From Dehalococcoidia bacterium (GTDB lineage: Bacteria > Chloroflexota > Dehalococcoidia > UBA2979): a stretch of DNA of 64,000 nt. Made by a program: the position numbers and the translations under genes. Below are positions 46,350 through 53,579 of this stretch, in pieces (position 1 is the stretch's first letter; every line of letters begins with the position of its first letter). The stretch is taken from positions 42,716 through 106,715 of the forward strand of contig WHSU01000009.1 of assembly GCA_009379925.1 (NCBI GenBank), in the 5' to 3' direction. A model generated the notes under the pieces. That model did not search any database, was not told the origin of the DNA, and was given only the letters and a program-made list of their open reading frames with translations.

Positions 46350-46409
46350 ATACCCCGACGGGGTATGTCGTCACGGGCGGAGTATACCCACCAGGGGTAT
46401 AGGGCGCAA
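46350..46409 (-). promoter_or_regulatory. Promoter with two CsoR-like operator palindromes
   Basis: Site 1 ATACCCCGACGGGGTAT (46350-46366). Site 2 GTATACCCACCAGGGGTATA (46382-46401). On the reverse strand a promoter TTGCGC (46409-46404) and TATACT (46386-46381) with a 17-nt spacer is covered by site 2. Site 1 is just downstream of the expected start. CsoR-family repressors bind G-tract palindromes of this kind. The regulator gene is not in the window. Confidence 0.6.
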
Positions 46410-46474
46410 GTCCGATGACCGTGGCACCACGGCGCGCGAAATGATCCGTCCCAGCGCGCACTTGCCGTCCGAGG

Positions 46475-46510
46475 CGACCCGGCCGGCGACCCGGCCGGCG
46501 GCCCGGTCGA
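46475..46510. repeat. 12-bp tandem repeat
   Basis: CGACCCGGCCGG occurs twice in tandem (46475-46486 and 46487-46498), followed by a degenerate third copy. It is in the gene-free stretch 46402-46773, which otherwise contains nothing I can support as a gene. Confidence 0.5.
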
Positions 46511-46773
46511 TGCGGCGCGTAGACACCGGCGACACGGAGCGGCAGGTTCGGCGCGCGGAGGGGAACGATCCGACTCTCGGCGCGTTCGCTATGCGGGGCT
46601 GGCCGGAGTCCCGATCGTGGTGGCTCCCGAATGGACCGCGCATCTTCGCCCTATTCCCATTATGTAGGATGACGAGGGTCGGGCTGCGACGATCGAGTCT
46701 CGCTTCGTGTCGCCCCGTCACCGTCACGTAGGTGAGCGAGGGCCTATCCTCCGGCGTGATAGATTTGTCAACC

Positions 46774-47178
46774 ATGCCGGAGAAAGATCACACCGGAAAC
46801 CTGGCATTGGGCCGCCGCATCCGCCTCGCGCGGGAGGATGCCGGCTTCCCCACCCAACCGGAGCTGGTGGCGCGGCTGAACATGCTCGCGCCGGACGGCC
46901 TCGGTCCCTACACCCGCAGCTGGCTCGCCAACATCGAGGCGGGACTGCGCGGCATCCGCGTCCACGACCTGGTGGTGGTCGCGCGTGTGCTGCGCGTGTC
47001 GTCTGGCGACCTGCTCGACGGGGCCGACGGTGCGCCCGGCGCCCTCGCACGTGCGGTGCGGCCGTTCGAAGGGAAGATCACGCCCCGCCAGCAGCGCCTC
47101 TTGGCGCAACTGCTCCGCGAATGGGCGGAGTCGAACGAGGGGGTGGCGGATGACAAAGCGGCGACCGGGGCAGGCTGA
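46774..47178 (+). CDS. XRE-family helix-turn-helix protein
   Basis: 134 residues from ATG 46774. The N-terminal half is a Cro/CI-like DNA-binding domain: LALGRRIRLAREDAGFPTQPELVARLN, with RSWLANIEAGLRGIRVHDLVVVARVLRV as recognition and support helices. The C-terminal half is helical (ITPRQQRLLAQLLREWAESNE), a likely dimerisation segment. Its last codons overlap the small membrane gene (start 47150), so they are coupled. Function as regulator; targets unknown. Confidence 0.75.
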   Translation: MPEKDHTGNLALGRRIRLAREDAGFPTQPELVARLNMLAPDGLGPYTRSWLANIEAGLRGIRVHDLVVVARVLRVSSGDLLDGADGAPGALARAVRPFEGKITPRQQRLLAQLLREWAESNEGVADDKAATGAG

Positions 47179-47350
47179 CCCCTGGGCCGGGGTCAGCCTG
47201 TGGGACCGGCTCACGCTGCGCGTCTCTCACGACGAGCAGGGGCGTTACTACGAGTATCGGGATTGGGCGGGGTTCGTCCCCCTTGCCATACTCGCGCTCG
47301 GGCCACTCATGCTGCTACTGGCGTGGCTCGGCATCCTCCCGACGCGCTGA
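47150..47350 (+). CDS. Small membrane protein
   Basis: 66 residues: a polar N-terminus (MTKRRPGQADPWAGVSLWDRLTLRVSHDEQGRYYEYRDW) and one C-terminal helix (VPLAILALGPLMLLLAWLGIL). GAGGGGG precedes the ATG. It overlaps the XRE gene by 29 nt. No family recognised; it may be the partner of the adjacent regulator. Confidence 0.55.
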   Translation: MTKRRPGQADPWAGVSLWDRLTLRVSHDEQGRYYEYRDWAGFVPLAILALGPLMLLLAWLGILPTR

Positions 47351-47592
47351 CTCGAACCAGTCCACGTCTTTGCGGAGCCGCTTGTTCTCTGCCTGGCAAT
47401 CAGAAAGCGCCCGCAGTGTCCGCTCGAGGGTCGCTTGGGTGCATTATGTAGATCATGACTCGGCCGGACCCTGCTGCAGGCCATCCGCGTCCGCTTCGGC
47501 CTCGGTCGAGTGCTACACTCCACGGACGCCCCACACACCATGGTTCGGGAGCGGGTCGCCTCCGTGCGGGCGCTCCGCGAGGAGTGTGATCG

Positions 47593-48900
47593 ATGAGTTC
47601 TGGTGCCGTGCGTAGCGCGATGATCGGCCTGTCGGCCGCGCTCATCGGCGTACTGCTGGTGGCGTCCGGCTTCCTGGTCCGAGTGCTCGTCGAACCGGAT
47701 GCCGAGGCAGGCGACGCCGGCGCGGCCGGGTCACCGACCGCCGTAGCGGCCAACCCGGATGCGGTCGACTTCGCGTTGCTCCAGGAGATCCTGGGGGTCC
47801 TTCAGGAGGACTTCGTCGAGCAGGATCGCGTCGACCCCGAACTCCTGCACGAAGGCGCCATCCAGGGCTTGTTCGACGCCCTCGGCGACCCCCACTCGAC
47901 CTACATCGACCCGCAGACCTACGCCATTTCGCGCGACGACTTCTCGGGCACCTTCCAGGGCATCGGCGCCACCGTCTCCAAGCAAGACGAGTTCATCGTG
48001 ATCCTGCGCCCGCTCTCCGGCACGCCCGCGGAACAGGCCGGCATCCAGGCCGGCGACGTGGTGCTGGAGGTCAACGGGGAATCCGCCATCGACTGGACGG
48101 TCGAACAGGCCGTCCTGCGCATCCGCGGTCCCCAGGGCACGGAGGTGGAACTCAAGATCCGCCATCCCGACGGCGCGGAAGAGACGCTGAGCATCGTCCG
48201 CGACGAGATCCTGGTGACGTCCGTCCGCGCGGACCCGCCCGGCGGCGTGCTTCGCGACTCCAATGGCGAGGTCGTGAATGACCTCACCTACATCTGGCTC
48301 CGCTCGTTCACTCGGAACACGCCGCAAGAGCTGGAGGAGATGGTCACCCAGGCCGAGGAGGCCGGCTCGCGCGGATTGATCCTGGATGTCCGCAGCAACC
48401 CTGGCGGGCTGCTGGCGGAAACCACGCAGATTGCGGACATGTTCCTGGACGACGGCACCATCCTGGTCCAGGTCGAGAAGGACGGGACCGAACGCACCGC
48501 GGAGGCGCGCATGGGGCAGATCACGGACCTGCCGGTCGTGATCCTCCAGGACGAGTTCTCCGCGTCGGGCGCCGAGCTGCTGGCCGCCGCGCTGCAGGAG
48601 AACGGACGCGCCCAGGTGGTAGGCACCCAGTCGTTCGGCAAGGGCACCGTGAACCACGTACGCGAGCTCTCCAACGGCGGCGCCGTGTACGTCTCGATCG
48701 CCCGGTGGCTCACGCCCGCCCGCAACCAGATTGAAGGCCGCGGCATCACCCCCGACATCCCCGTGGAGGTCACCCTCGCGGATATCGAGGCCGGCGACGA
48801 CATCGCGCTCTTCCGCGCGATCGACGTACTCCGTGGCGCCGGCGGCGCGCAGGCAGCGACACCGCCCGTGGCGACCGCGGCCGCCACGGGGACGCCTTGA
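47593..48900 (+). CDS. C-terminal processing peptidase (S41)
   Basis: 435 residues. N-terminal membrane anchor (AMIGLSAALIGVLLVASGFLV), then a PDZ domain (LRPLSGTPAEQAGIQAGDVVLEVNGES) and the S41 protease domain with the catalytic Ser in DEFSASGAELLAAAL and Lys in QSFGKGTVNH. LILDVRSNPGGLLAE is the usual strand. It degrades or processes exported proteins at their C-terminus. It precedes smpB-ssrA, whose tag is degraded by ATP-dependent proteases rather than this one; the adjacency need not be functional. Confidence 0.93.
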   Translation: MSSGAVRSAMIGLSAALIGVLLVASGFLVRVLVEPDAEAGDAGAAGSPTAVAANPDAVDFALLQEILGVLQEDFVEQDRVDPELLHEGAIQGLFDALGDPHSTYIDPQTYAISRDDFSGTFQGIGATVSKQDEFIVILRPLSGTPAEQAGIQAGDVVLEVNGESAIDWTVEQAVLRIRGPQGTEVELKIRHPDGAEETLSIVRDEILVTSVRADPPGGVLRDSNGEVVNDLTYIWLRSFTRNTPQELEEMVTQAEEAGSRGLILDVRSNPGGLLAETTQIADMFLDDGTILVQVEKDGTERTAEARMGQITDLPVVILQDEFSASGAELLAAALQENGRAQVVGTQSFGKGTVNHVRELSNGGAVYVSIARWLTPARNQIEGRGITPDIPVEVTLADIEAGDDIALFRAIDVLRGAGGAQAATPPVATAAATGTP

Positions 48901-49002
48901 CGGGGCCCGAGGGTGGCGCCTCTCTCCAGTTTAGTTATGTAGCGTAGAATCTCCCCCTCCCTCGCGGGAGTGAGGCCGGGCGAGAGACCGCCGGAGGAAC
49001 GC

Positions 49003-49476
49003 ATGGCGAAGGTGCGCGAGGTCAAAGGCGCGACCATCACCGTGAACCGCCGCGCCAACTACGAGTACGAGATCCTCCAGCGCTTCGACGCCGGCATGGC
49101 CCTGCTCGGCTCCGAGGTGAAGTCGATCCGTGAAGGCAAGGTCAACCTCGGTGAGGGTTTCGCCCGTCTCAGCAACGGCGAGCTATTCCTGTATAATGTC
49201 CACATCGCCCAGTACGGGCCCGCACGCTTGAACCATGAGCCGACGCGACCTCGAAAGCTGCTGCTGCACCGGCGGGAACTGGACCGCCTGCAACGCAGCC
49301 TAGAGGAGCAACCTCGGAGCACGGTGATCCCGCTGCGGATGTACTTTTACAACGGACTGGTCAAGCTCGAGCTCGGGCTCGCGCAAGGTCGCCGCAAGTA
49401 CGACAAGCGGCAGGCCATCAAGCAGCGCGAGGCGAACCGCGATATGCAACGCGCGGTCCGCCATGCCCAGCGGTAA
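49003..49476 (+). CDS. smpB: SsrA-binding protein
   Basis: Binds tmRNA and carries it to stalled ribosomes for trans-translation. 157 residues from ATG 49003 (GGAGG five nt upstream; an upstream GTG is not supported). Motifs: TVNRRANYEYEILQRFDAGMALLGSEVKSIREGKVNLGEGFARL, RLNHEPTRPRKLLLHRRE, then LVKLELGLAQGRRKYDKRQAIKQRE and a basic C-terminal tail. It lies directly upstream of ssrA. Confidence 0.97.
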   Translation: MAKVREVKGATITVNRRANYEYEILQRFDAGMALLGSEVKSIREGKVNLGEGFARLSNGELFLYNVHIAQYGPARLNHEPTRPRKLLLHRRELDRLQRSLEEQPRSTVIPLRMYFYNGLVKLELGLAQGRRKYDKRQAIKQREANRDMQRAVRHAQR

Positions 49477-49543
49477 CGCTGGCAACGACCGGGCTCACCG
49501 AGCAACCCGTCCGTTACGACCCAGTTGTCGGGTCATCCCTCGT

Positions 49544-49899
49544 GGGGACGACAGGATTCGACAGGTGTCAACGGATACGGATTGCGGGTCGAGGTGCCAT
49601 CACCCTCGTAAATCAGGTGGCAAAAGGTAATTGGCGATCGACAACTCGCCCTCGCTGCCTAACTAAGCAGCGACGTGGCCGCAGCCCCGTCCCGACGGGC
49701 TGCGTAGCCGCGACGTAATGCCGGGATGCTCTGCCGTGGTGCGCCTCTGGCCACGGTAGCTAAGACCACCGAGGCTGGCTGGTGACTTCCCCCCGTCGCT
49801 GGAGGGGCACCGGCGAGAACCATCCGGCGACTACACCCGTAGTAGATTCGTAACGAAGCCACTCTGGACGGGGAGTTCAATTCTCCCCCGTCTCCACCA
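49544..49899 (+). ncRNA. ssrA: Transfer-messenger RNA
   Basis: Acceptor stem 5' GGGGACG (49544-49550) pairs with 3' CGTCTCC (49889-49895), followed by discriminator A and encoded CCA (49897-49899). The 5' region has GGATTCGAC, the tRNA-like T arm is GGGGAG-TTCAATT-CTCCCC. The tag reading frame most likely begins at GGC 49633 and reads GDRQLALAA, ending TAA 49660-49662 with a second TAA after one codon. It follows smpB by 67 nt. The 3' end is also the integration site of the downstream element. Confidence 0.93.
49877..49899. other. Putative attachment site junction (ssrA 3' end)
   Basis: The recombinase ORF on the reverse strand ends at 49877, inside the T arm of ssrA. Its last several codons and stop are thus the complement of the tmRNA 3' end. 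This marks one element border; the other copy should repeat part of this sequence beyond the window. Confidence 0.6.
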
Positions 49900-51337
49900 G
49901 ACCCAACCCCCCTGCTGCGGGAGGAAGCAGCACGACCGATGCGTCGGGCGCCGCTCGCACGGCGCTCTCGAGTAGCGTTCGGAATGCTGGCGCTGGTAAG
50001 AGCCCGGCGATCCGCCGAGTCCCAATATCCACGTACACCTGCTCAATCAGCGGCGTGACAAGTTCGCGGCGTTCGTCGAACGTGGCTTCAGTCCAGACTT
50101 GAGGCAGGTGTTCGAGGAGCGCGGCGGCGTCCTCAAGGATGGGGATGTCCGCCGGCATCGCGCGCTCGATCTCACGATTGATCTCCCGCATCCGAGCTTC
50201 GTACTCGGCATCGCTGTAGGCGCCATCCCCGTACGCCCGAGCCAGACGCCGACGCTGCGCGTGGACCGCCTTGACGTCGACGCGGCCATGCACGCGGGAT
50301 GTCTCGCACAGCACGGCGTCACGTAGCTCCGGTCTCAGTTTCAGCGCTCCGAAGATCACCCCCACCTGCTCGTCGATGACCTTCGCCTGGATCGAGCGGC
50401 CACCGGTGGCACACGCCTGTCCGTGCTGCTCGCGGTAGAGGGCCGAGCCCGAGTGCGTCCGATCGCTCCAGAGCGGTCGTGTGCAGCGTCCGCATCGAAT
50501 GCGGCCCGAGAGGGCACCTCGCGTCACAGGGGCCGATCGAGGCGCCCGACCCCGGTACCGTCGAAGCTGCACCCGCTCAAACAGCGCCTCGTCGATGATT
50601 GCTTCGTGCTGGCCCGGGTATTCGGCCCCCTTGTGCGTCACGACACCGACGAAGAACCGGTTCGCAAGCAGGTCCTTCACGGCGAATGAGGTGAAGGCGC
50701 GTCCCTTTTGCGTGGTGAGCCCCTCGTCGTTCAGCCATCGAGCAATCGTTCCATAGGTCTCGCCGCGTGCCCGGCGTTCGAACGCCTCCCGGACGGCTGA
50801 GGCCTCGCGCTCATCGATCACGGGCGCTCCACCCGTCTCGTGTATTATGTAACCAAACGGTATGCCCCCTAGTGGCAGCCCACGGCGCGCCCGCTCTCCG
50901 TGCGAGGCAGAGACGTGGAGTCCCGTCTGCGCGGACTGGAACTCGTTGATGCCGCCCATCATGGTCAACATGAGCTTCCCGGACGGGGTCGTCAGATCGA
51001 TGTTCTCCTTGAGCGAAGCGAACCCCACGCCGGCACGCCCGAGGCGCTCGAACGCCACACTCTGAACACTAGACCGCCTGGCGAAGCGACTGAGGTCGCG
51101 GACGATTACGAGGTCGAAGCCTCCTCGTTCAGCCTGGCCGAGCATCTCGGCGAAGGCGGGCCGCTTCTCGATGTAGTCGGTGTACGCGGAAATCCCCTCG
51201 TCCGCGTAGTACGTGATGAGGTCATAACCGTGGGTTTCGCAGTGGCCGGCGATCTCATGACGCTGGGCGTCGAGTGAGAGGCCCTCGACCTGCTCATCGG
51301 AACTGACGCGGACATAGCCAACGGCGCGTGGCTTCAT
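49877..51337 (-). CDS. Large serine recombinase (integrase)
   Basis: 486 residues. The resolvase catalytic domain has the nucleophile Ser in AVGYVRVSSDEQVEGLSLDAQ and the DLSRFARRS arginine cluster near residue 85. It continues with a recombinase domain (GIPFGYIIHETGGAPVIDEREASAVREAFE, TYGTIARWLNDEGL) and a zinc ribbon (GRIRCGRCTRPLW and HGQACATGGRS). A coiled-coil-like C-terminal region follows (VHAQRRRLARAYGDGAYSDAEYEARMREINREIERA). It carries out site-specific integration and excision of the element. Its stop codon lies inside ssrA. Start ATG 51337. Confidence 0.93.
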   Translation of the reverse strand: MKPRAVGYVRVSSDEQVEGLSLDAQRHEIAGHCETHGYDLITYYADEGISAYTDYIEKRPAFAEMLGQAERGGFDLVIVRDLSRFARRSSVQSVAFERLGRAGVGFASLKENIDLTTPSGKLMLTMMGGINEFQSAQTGLHVSASHGERARRGLPLGGIPFGYIIHETGGAPVIDEREASAVREAFERRARGETYGTIARWLNDEGLTTQKGRAFTSFAVKDLLANRFFVGVVTHKGAEYPGQHEAIIDEALFERVQLRRYRGRAPRSAPVTRGALSGRIRCGRCTRPLWSDRTHSGSALYREQHGQACATGGRSIQAKVIDEQVGVIFGALKLRPELRDAVLCETSRVHGRVDVKAVHAQRRRLARAYGDGAYSDAEYEARMREINREIERAMPADIPILEDAAALLEHLPQVWTEATFDERRELVTPLIEQVYVDIGTRRIAGLLPAPAFRTLLESAVRAAPDASVVLLPPAAGGLGLVETGEN

Positions 51338-51433
51338 GCGGGCCCCTTCTCCCCACGCCGCCGGAGAATACCACGGAGGACAGCGGCGACCGTCTGGGCG
51401 AAGTGCTCTTCATCGGGCGTGAGCGGCACCTCA

Positions 51434-51532
51434 TTCCCCTTCACAGGACGGGGCTCTGCCTTCGCTGTCGCCGCACCACCTTCCCCTTCACAGGACGGGG
51501 CTCTGCCTTCGCTGTCGCCGCACCACCTTCCC
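51434..51532. repeat. Tandem 47-bp direct repeat (about 2.1 copies)
   Basis: The unit starting TTCCCCTTCACAGGACGGGG at 51434 is repeated exactly at 51481 and begins a third time at 51528 (TTCCC). It lies in the 293-nt space between the replication-relaxation gene and the recombinase start; nothing else in that space is supported. It could be a recombinase accessory site, an origin or transfer-related iteron, or chance duplication. Confidence 0.75.
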
Positions 51533-51630
51533 TACTCCGAGCAGGGGCCACCTCGCGACGCGTGGCCGTCCTGGCCACGCCCCCTACCGACGAATCGTTC
51601 GCGGGGGCTCGTACTCGGCGGCCCAACCCT

Positions 51631-52410
51631 TCAGTCGCTCCATCCGGCAGCGGAGTCTCGCGCTCGCGCGTCCGATCGATCGACTCGTCCATCCGCGATC
51701 TTCGCGACGTTCGTTTCCAGGTCACAGTGGAAGTGCGCGCTCAGCCCGGGAAACGCTTGAAGCCACCCGTCGCGACGTGGGTTCCGCCAGACGGATCCCA
51801 GGATCCCATCAGCGTTCGAGGGATGCCTTGCAACCCGCCGCTCACTGGCGAGCATGACAGGGAGATCGATGTTCGCCGCGCGTACCATCTGCGCGACTCG
51901 ATACTCGGCACGGGAGTCCGCGCAGACAAAGAGCAGCACCGGCTCGCTCCTGAATGCCTCCCGCCAGGCTTCGCTGTGGTAGTACCGCCGGTAGCCTTCG
52001 AACTTCGCGCGGTAGTCGCCCGCGTCGAGCGTGCCGCGGTCGTACTCGAGCAGGAACGGGTACGCCGCCGCCCCGTGCCTGAGCACTCCGGCACCATCCG
52101 GTCGGATCCAGGACGTGCGGTCGTCCTGATCGATGAAGCGGTGCGTCGACTCCGCTTCGTTGCGCCACTCGTCGAGCTGCCAGCCGGCGCGTCGCGCATC
52201 CGCCAACAGCACGAAGAAGCGGTTCACCCCAATCGTGTGCTCGCGATGGCGGAGCACGCGTTCGGGACGGTCCGACTCTTCCGGCTCCACGAACGTCACA
52301 CCCCCGTGACGCGCGAAGGTGCCAGGGGGCGTCCCCGCCCTCGCTGCGAGATAGCGCATCCCGAGTTCGGTCAGGACGTAGCGGTCTGCATCTGAATGCG
52401 TGTCGTTCAT
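51631..52410 (-). CDS. Replication-relaxation family protein, second of a pair
   Basis: 259 residues. It has the core of this family: TIGVNRFFVLLADARRAGWQLDEW, IRPDGAGVLRHG, PFLLEYDRGTLDAGDYRAKFEGYRRYYHSEAW and VLLFVCADSRAEYRVAQMV. The N-terminus (DRYVLTELGMRYLAARAG) is the wing of a winged helix whose preceding helices are at the end of the upstream protein. Such proteins are encoded in integrative elements and plasmids and are thought to act in replication or relaxation; the biochemistry is not certain. The ATG overlaps the stop of the upstream gene (ATGA). Confidence 0.75.
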   Translation of the reverse strand: MNDTHSDADRYVLTELGMRYLAARAGTPPGTFARHGGVTFVEPEESDRPERVLRHREHTIGVNRFFVLLADARRAGWQLDEWRNEAESTHRFIDQDDRTSWIRPDGAGVLRHGAAAYPFLLEYDRGTLDAGDYRAKFEGYRRYYHSEAWREAFRSEPVLLFVCADSRAEYRVAQMVRAANIDLPVMLASERRVARHPSNADGILGSVWRNPRRDGWLQAFPGLSAHFHCDLETNVAKIADGRVDRSDARARDSAAGWSD

Positions 52411-53579
52411 TGATGGTTCCTTTCGTCTTCATGGGTTGATGCGTCGGACACGACGCGCACGGCGTGGCAGCGAATCAGCCACTCCAGCCGCCGTTCCACG
52501 AGCGCTTGCGGCTCACTGAGGAGCGTTGCCAGCTCCGCCGCAGCCAGGAGCGGGTGCCGCGCGACCCACTCGATGAGGGTCCGCTCGGAAGTCCCGGTCG
52601 CCAGGGCGAGCACCGCAACTCGCTGCCAGAGCGGTCCTCCAGCACTCTCGGTGGCCTGACCAGGCGCCCGTTCGCGGATGGTCGGTCCAGTCCGGCGAGG
52701 CGGTGCCGGGACACCGTCCAGCGCGTCAGGCATTTCGACCGGCGTCAGGGGCGGCGCTCCGCCCCAGCCGAGCCGTTCCACGAGCAACCCGGGCGGGCCG
52801 CCCCCCGATTCCCGCCAGATGGCTCCGCCCGCTCCGTGCGCGTGCAGTTCGTCGCGTGTCGTCACGAGCACGTTGAGATACGCAGACGGGCCGTCGTCGT
52901 CCCGCGCCGTGAGGGCGCGCTCCCACACCCGCAACTCGCGGCCTGACGGGCAGACGACGAGCAGCGGAGGCAGTCGATCCGCACTCCAGCGCTGGACAAC
53001 AGCGGCGCGCGCCCTCGACCACGCGACGACGCGCCGGCGCCGGTACAGGTCCGGAGCGGCAGCGCGATCCCACGCCACGAGAAAGGGTGCCCAGTGGGTT
53101 CCGGCACGCAGGCAGCCGTAGCCGTCGGTGGCGGGAAGACACCAGTGTTCCCGCGCTGAGACGGCGAGCGGCAGCGAGCGTGCGTCCGCAAGCTCCACTG
53201 CGCCGGACGCACGAAGGTCCGTCGCGAGGTCCGCGAACAGGCGATTCACCCCGACGGTGATCTCAACGCGCGTCACGCGCTCGAGCGTGCCGCGCAGGCG
53301 CAGGGGCACCGCTCGAATGAGGTCGTCCGGCGGGAGTCCGAACGCGGCCGCGAGTGCCGGGATCGCCGGCTCGCGCACGAACGCGAGGCGGCGCAGCTCG
53401 AGCTCCGGCGAGCCCGCCTCGACGGTCTCGACCCAGCCATCCTTCACCAGTTCGTGAATCAGATGGCGGGCGTCATGCTCATCGACGCCGAGCAAGCCGG
53501 CCACCTCCCGTTCGCCGCAGAGCGGCAGCCGCGCGATCCATCCGAGCGACCGCACCAGGTGCGCGGTGTTCCGTTTCAT
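52407..53579 (-). CDS. Replication-relaxation family protein, first of a pair
   Basis: 390 residues. N-terminal winged helix (LGWIARLPLCGEREVAGLLGVDEHDARHLIHELVKDGWVE), the family core (ITVGVNRLFADLATDLRASGAVELADARS, THWAPFLVAWDRAAAPDLY) and then a C-terminal second winged helix (LIEWVARHPLLAAAELATLLSEPQALVERRLEWLIRCHAVRV). This last domain seems to be the front half of the next protein's DNA-binding unit. Its ATG overlaps the stop of the VirD4-like gene (ATGA), so the three are coupled. Confidence 0.75.
   Translation of the reverse strand: MKRNTAHLVRSLGWIARLPLCGEREVAGLLGVDEHDARHLIHELVKDGWVETVEAGSPELELRRLAFVREPAIPALAAAFGLPPDDLIRAVPLRLRGTLERVTRVEITVGVNRLFADLATDLRASGAVELADARSLPLAVSAREHWCLPATDGYGCLRAGTHWAPFLVAWDRAAAPDLYRRRRVVAWSRARAAVVQRWSADRLPPLLVVCPSGRELRVWERALTARDDDGPSAYLNVLVTTRDELHAHGAGGAIWRESGGGPPGLLVERLGWGGAPPLTPVEMPDALDGVPAPPRRTGPTIRERAPGQATESAGGPLWQRVAVLALATGTSERTLIEWVARHPLLAAAELATLLSEPQALVERRLEWLIRCHAVRVVSDASTHEDERNHQ

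Noticed and set aside
46441..46731. Forward 96-codon frame after the CsoR-like operators
   Set aside because: Codon bias is poor, it contains the 12-bp repeats, and there is no family similarity.
49861..49899. A tRNA 3' half in isolation
   Set aside because: The T arm and CCA belong to the tmRNA; its 5' acceptor partner is at 49544 and a tag frame lies between.
51434..51532. Possible CRISPR array
   Set aside because: The repeats are directly abutting without spacers; a tandem duplication, not a CRISPR.
51441..51725. Reverse 94-codon frame spanning the 47-bp repeats
   Set aside because: It overlaps the end of the replication-relaxation gene and consists largely of repeat sequence; not convincing.
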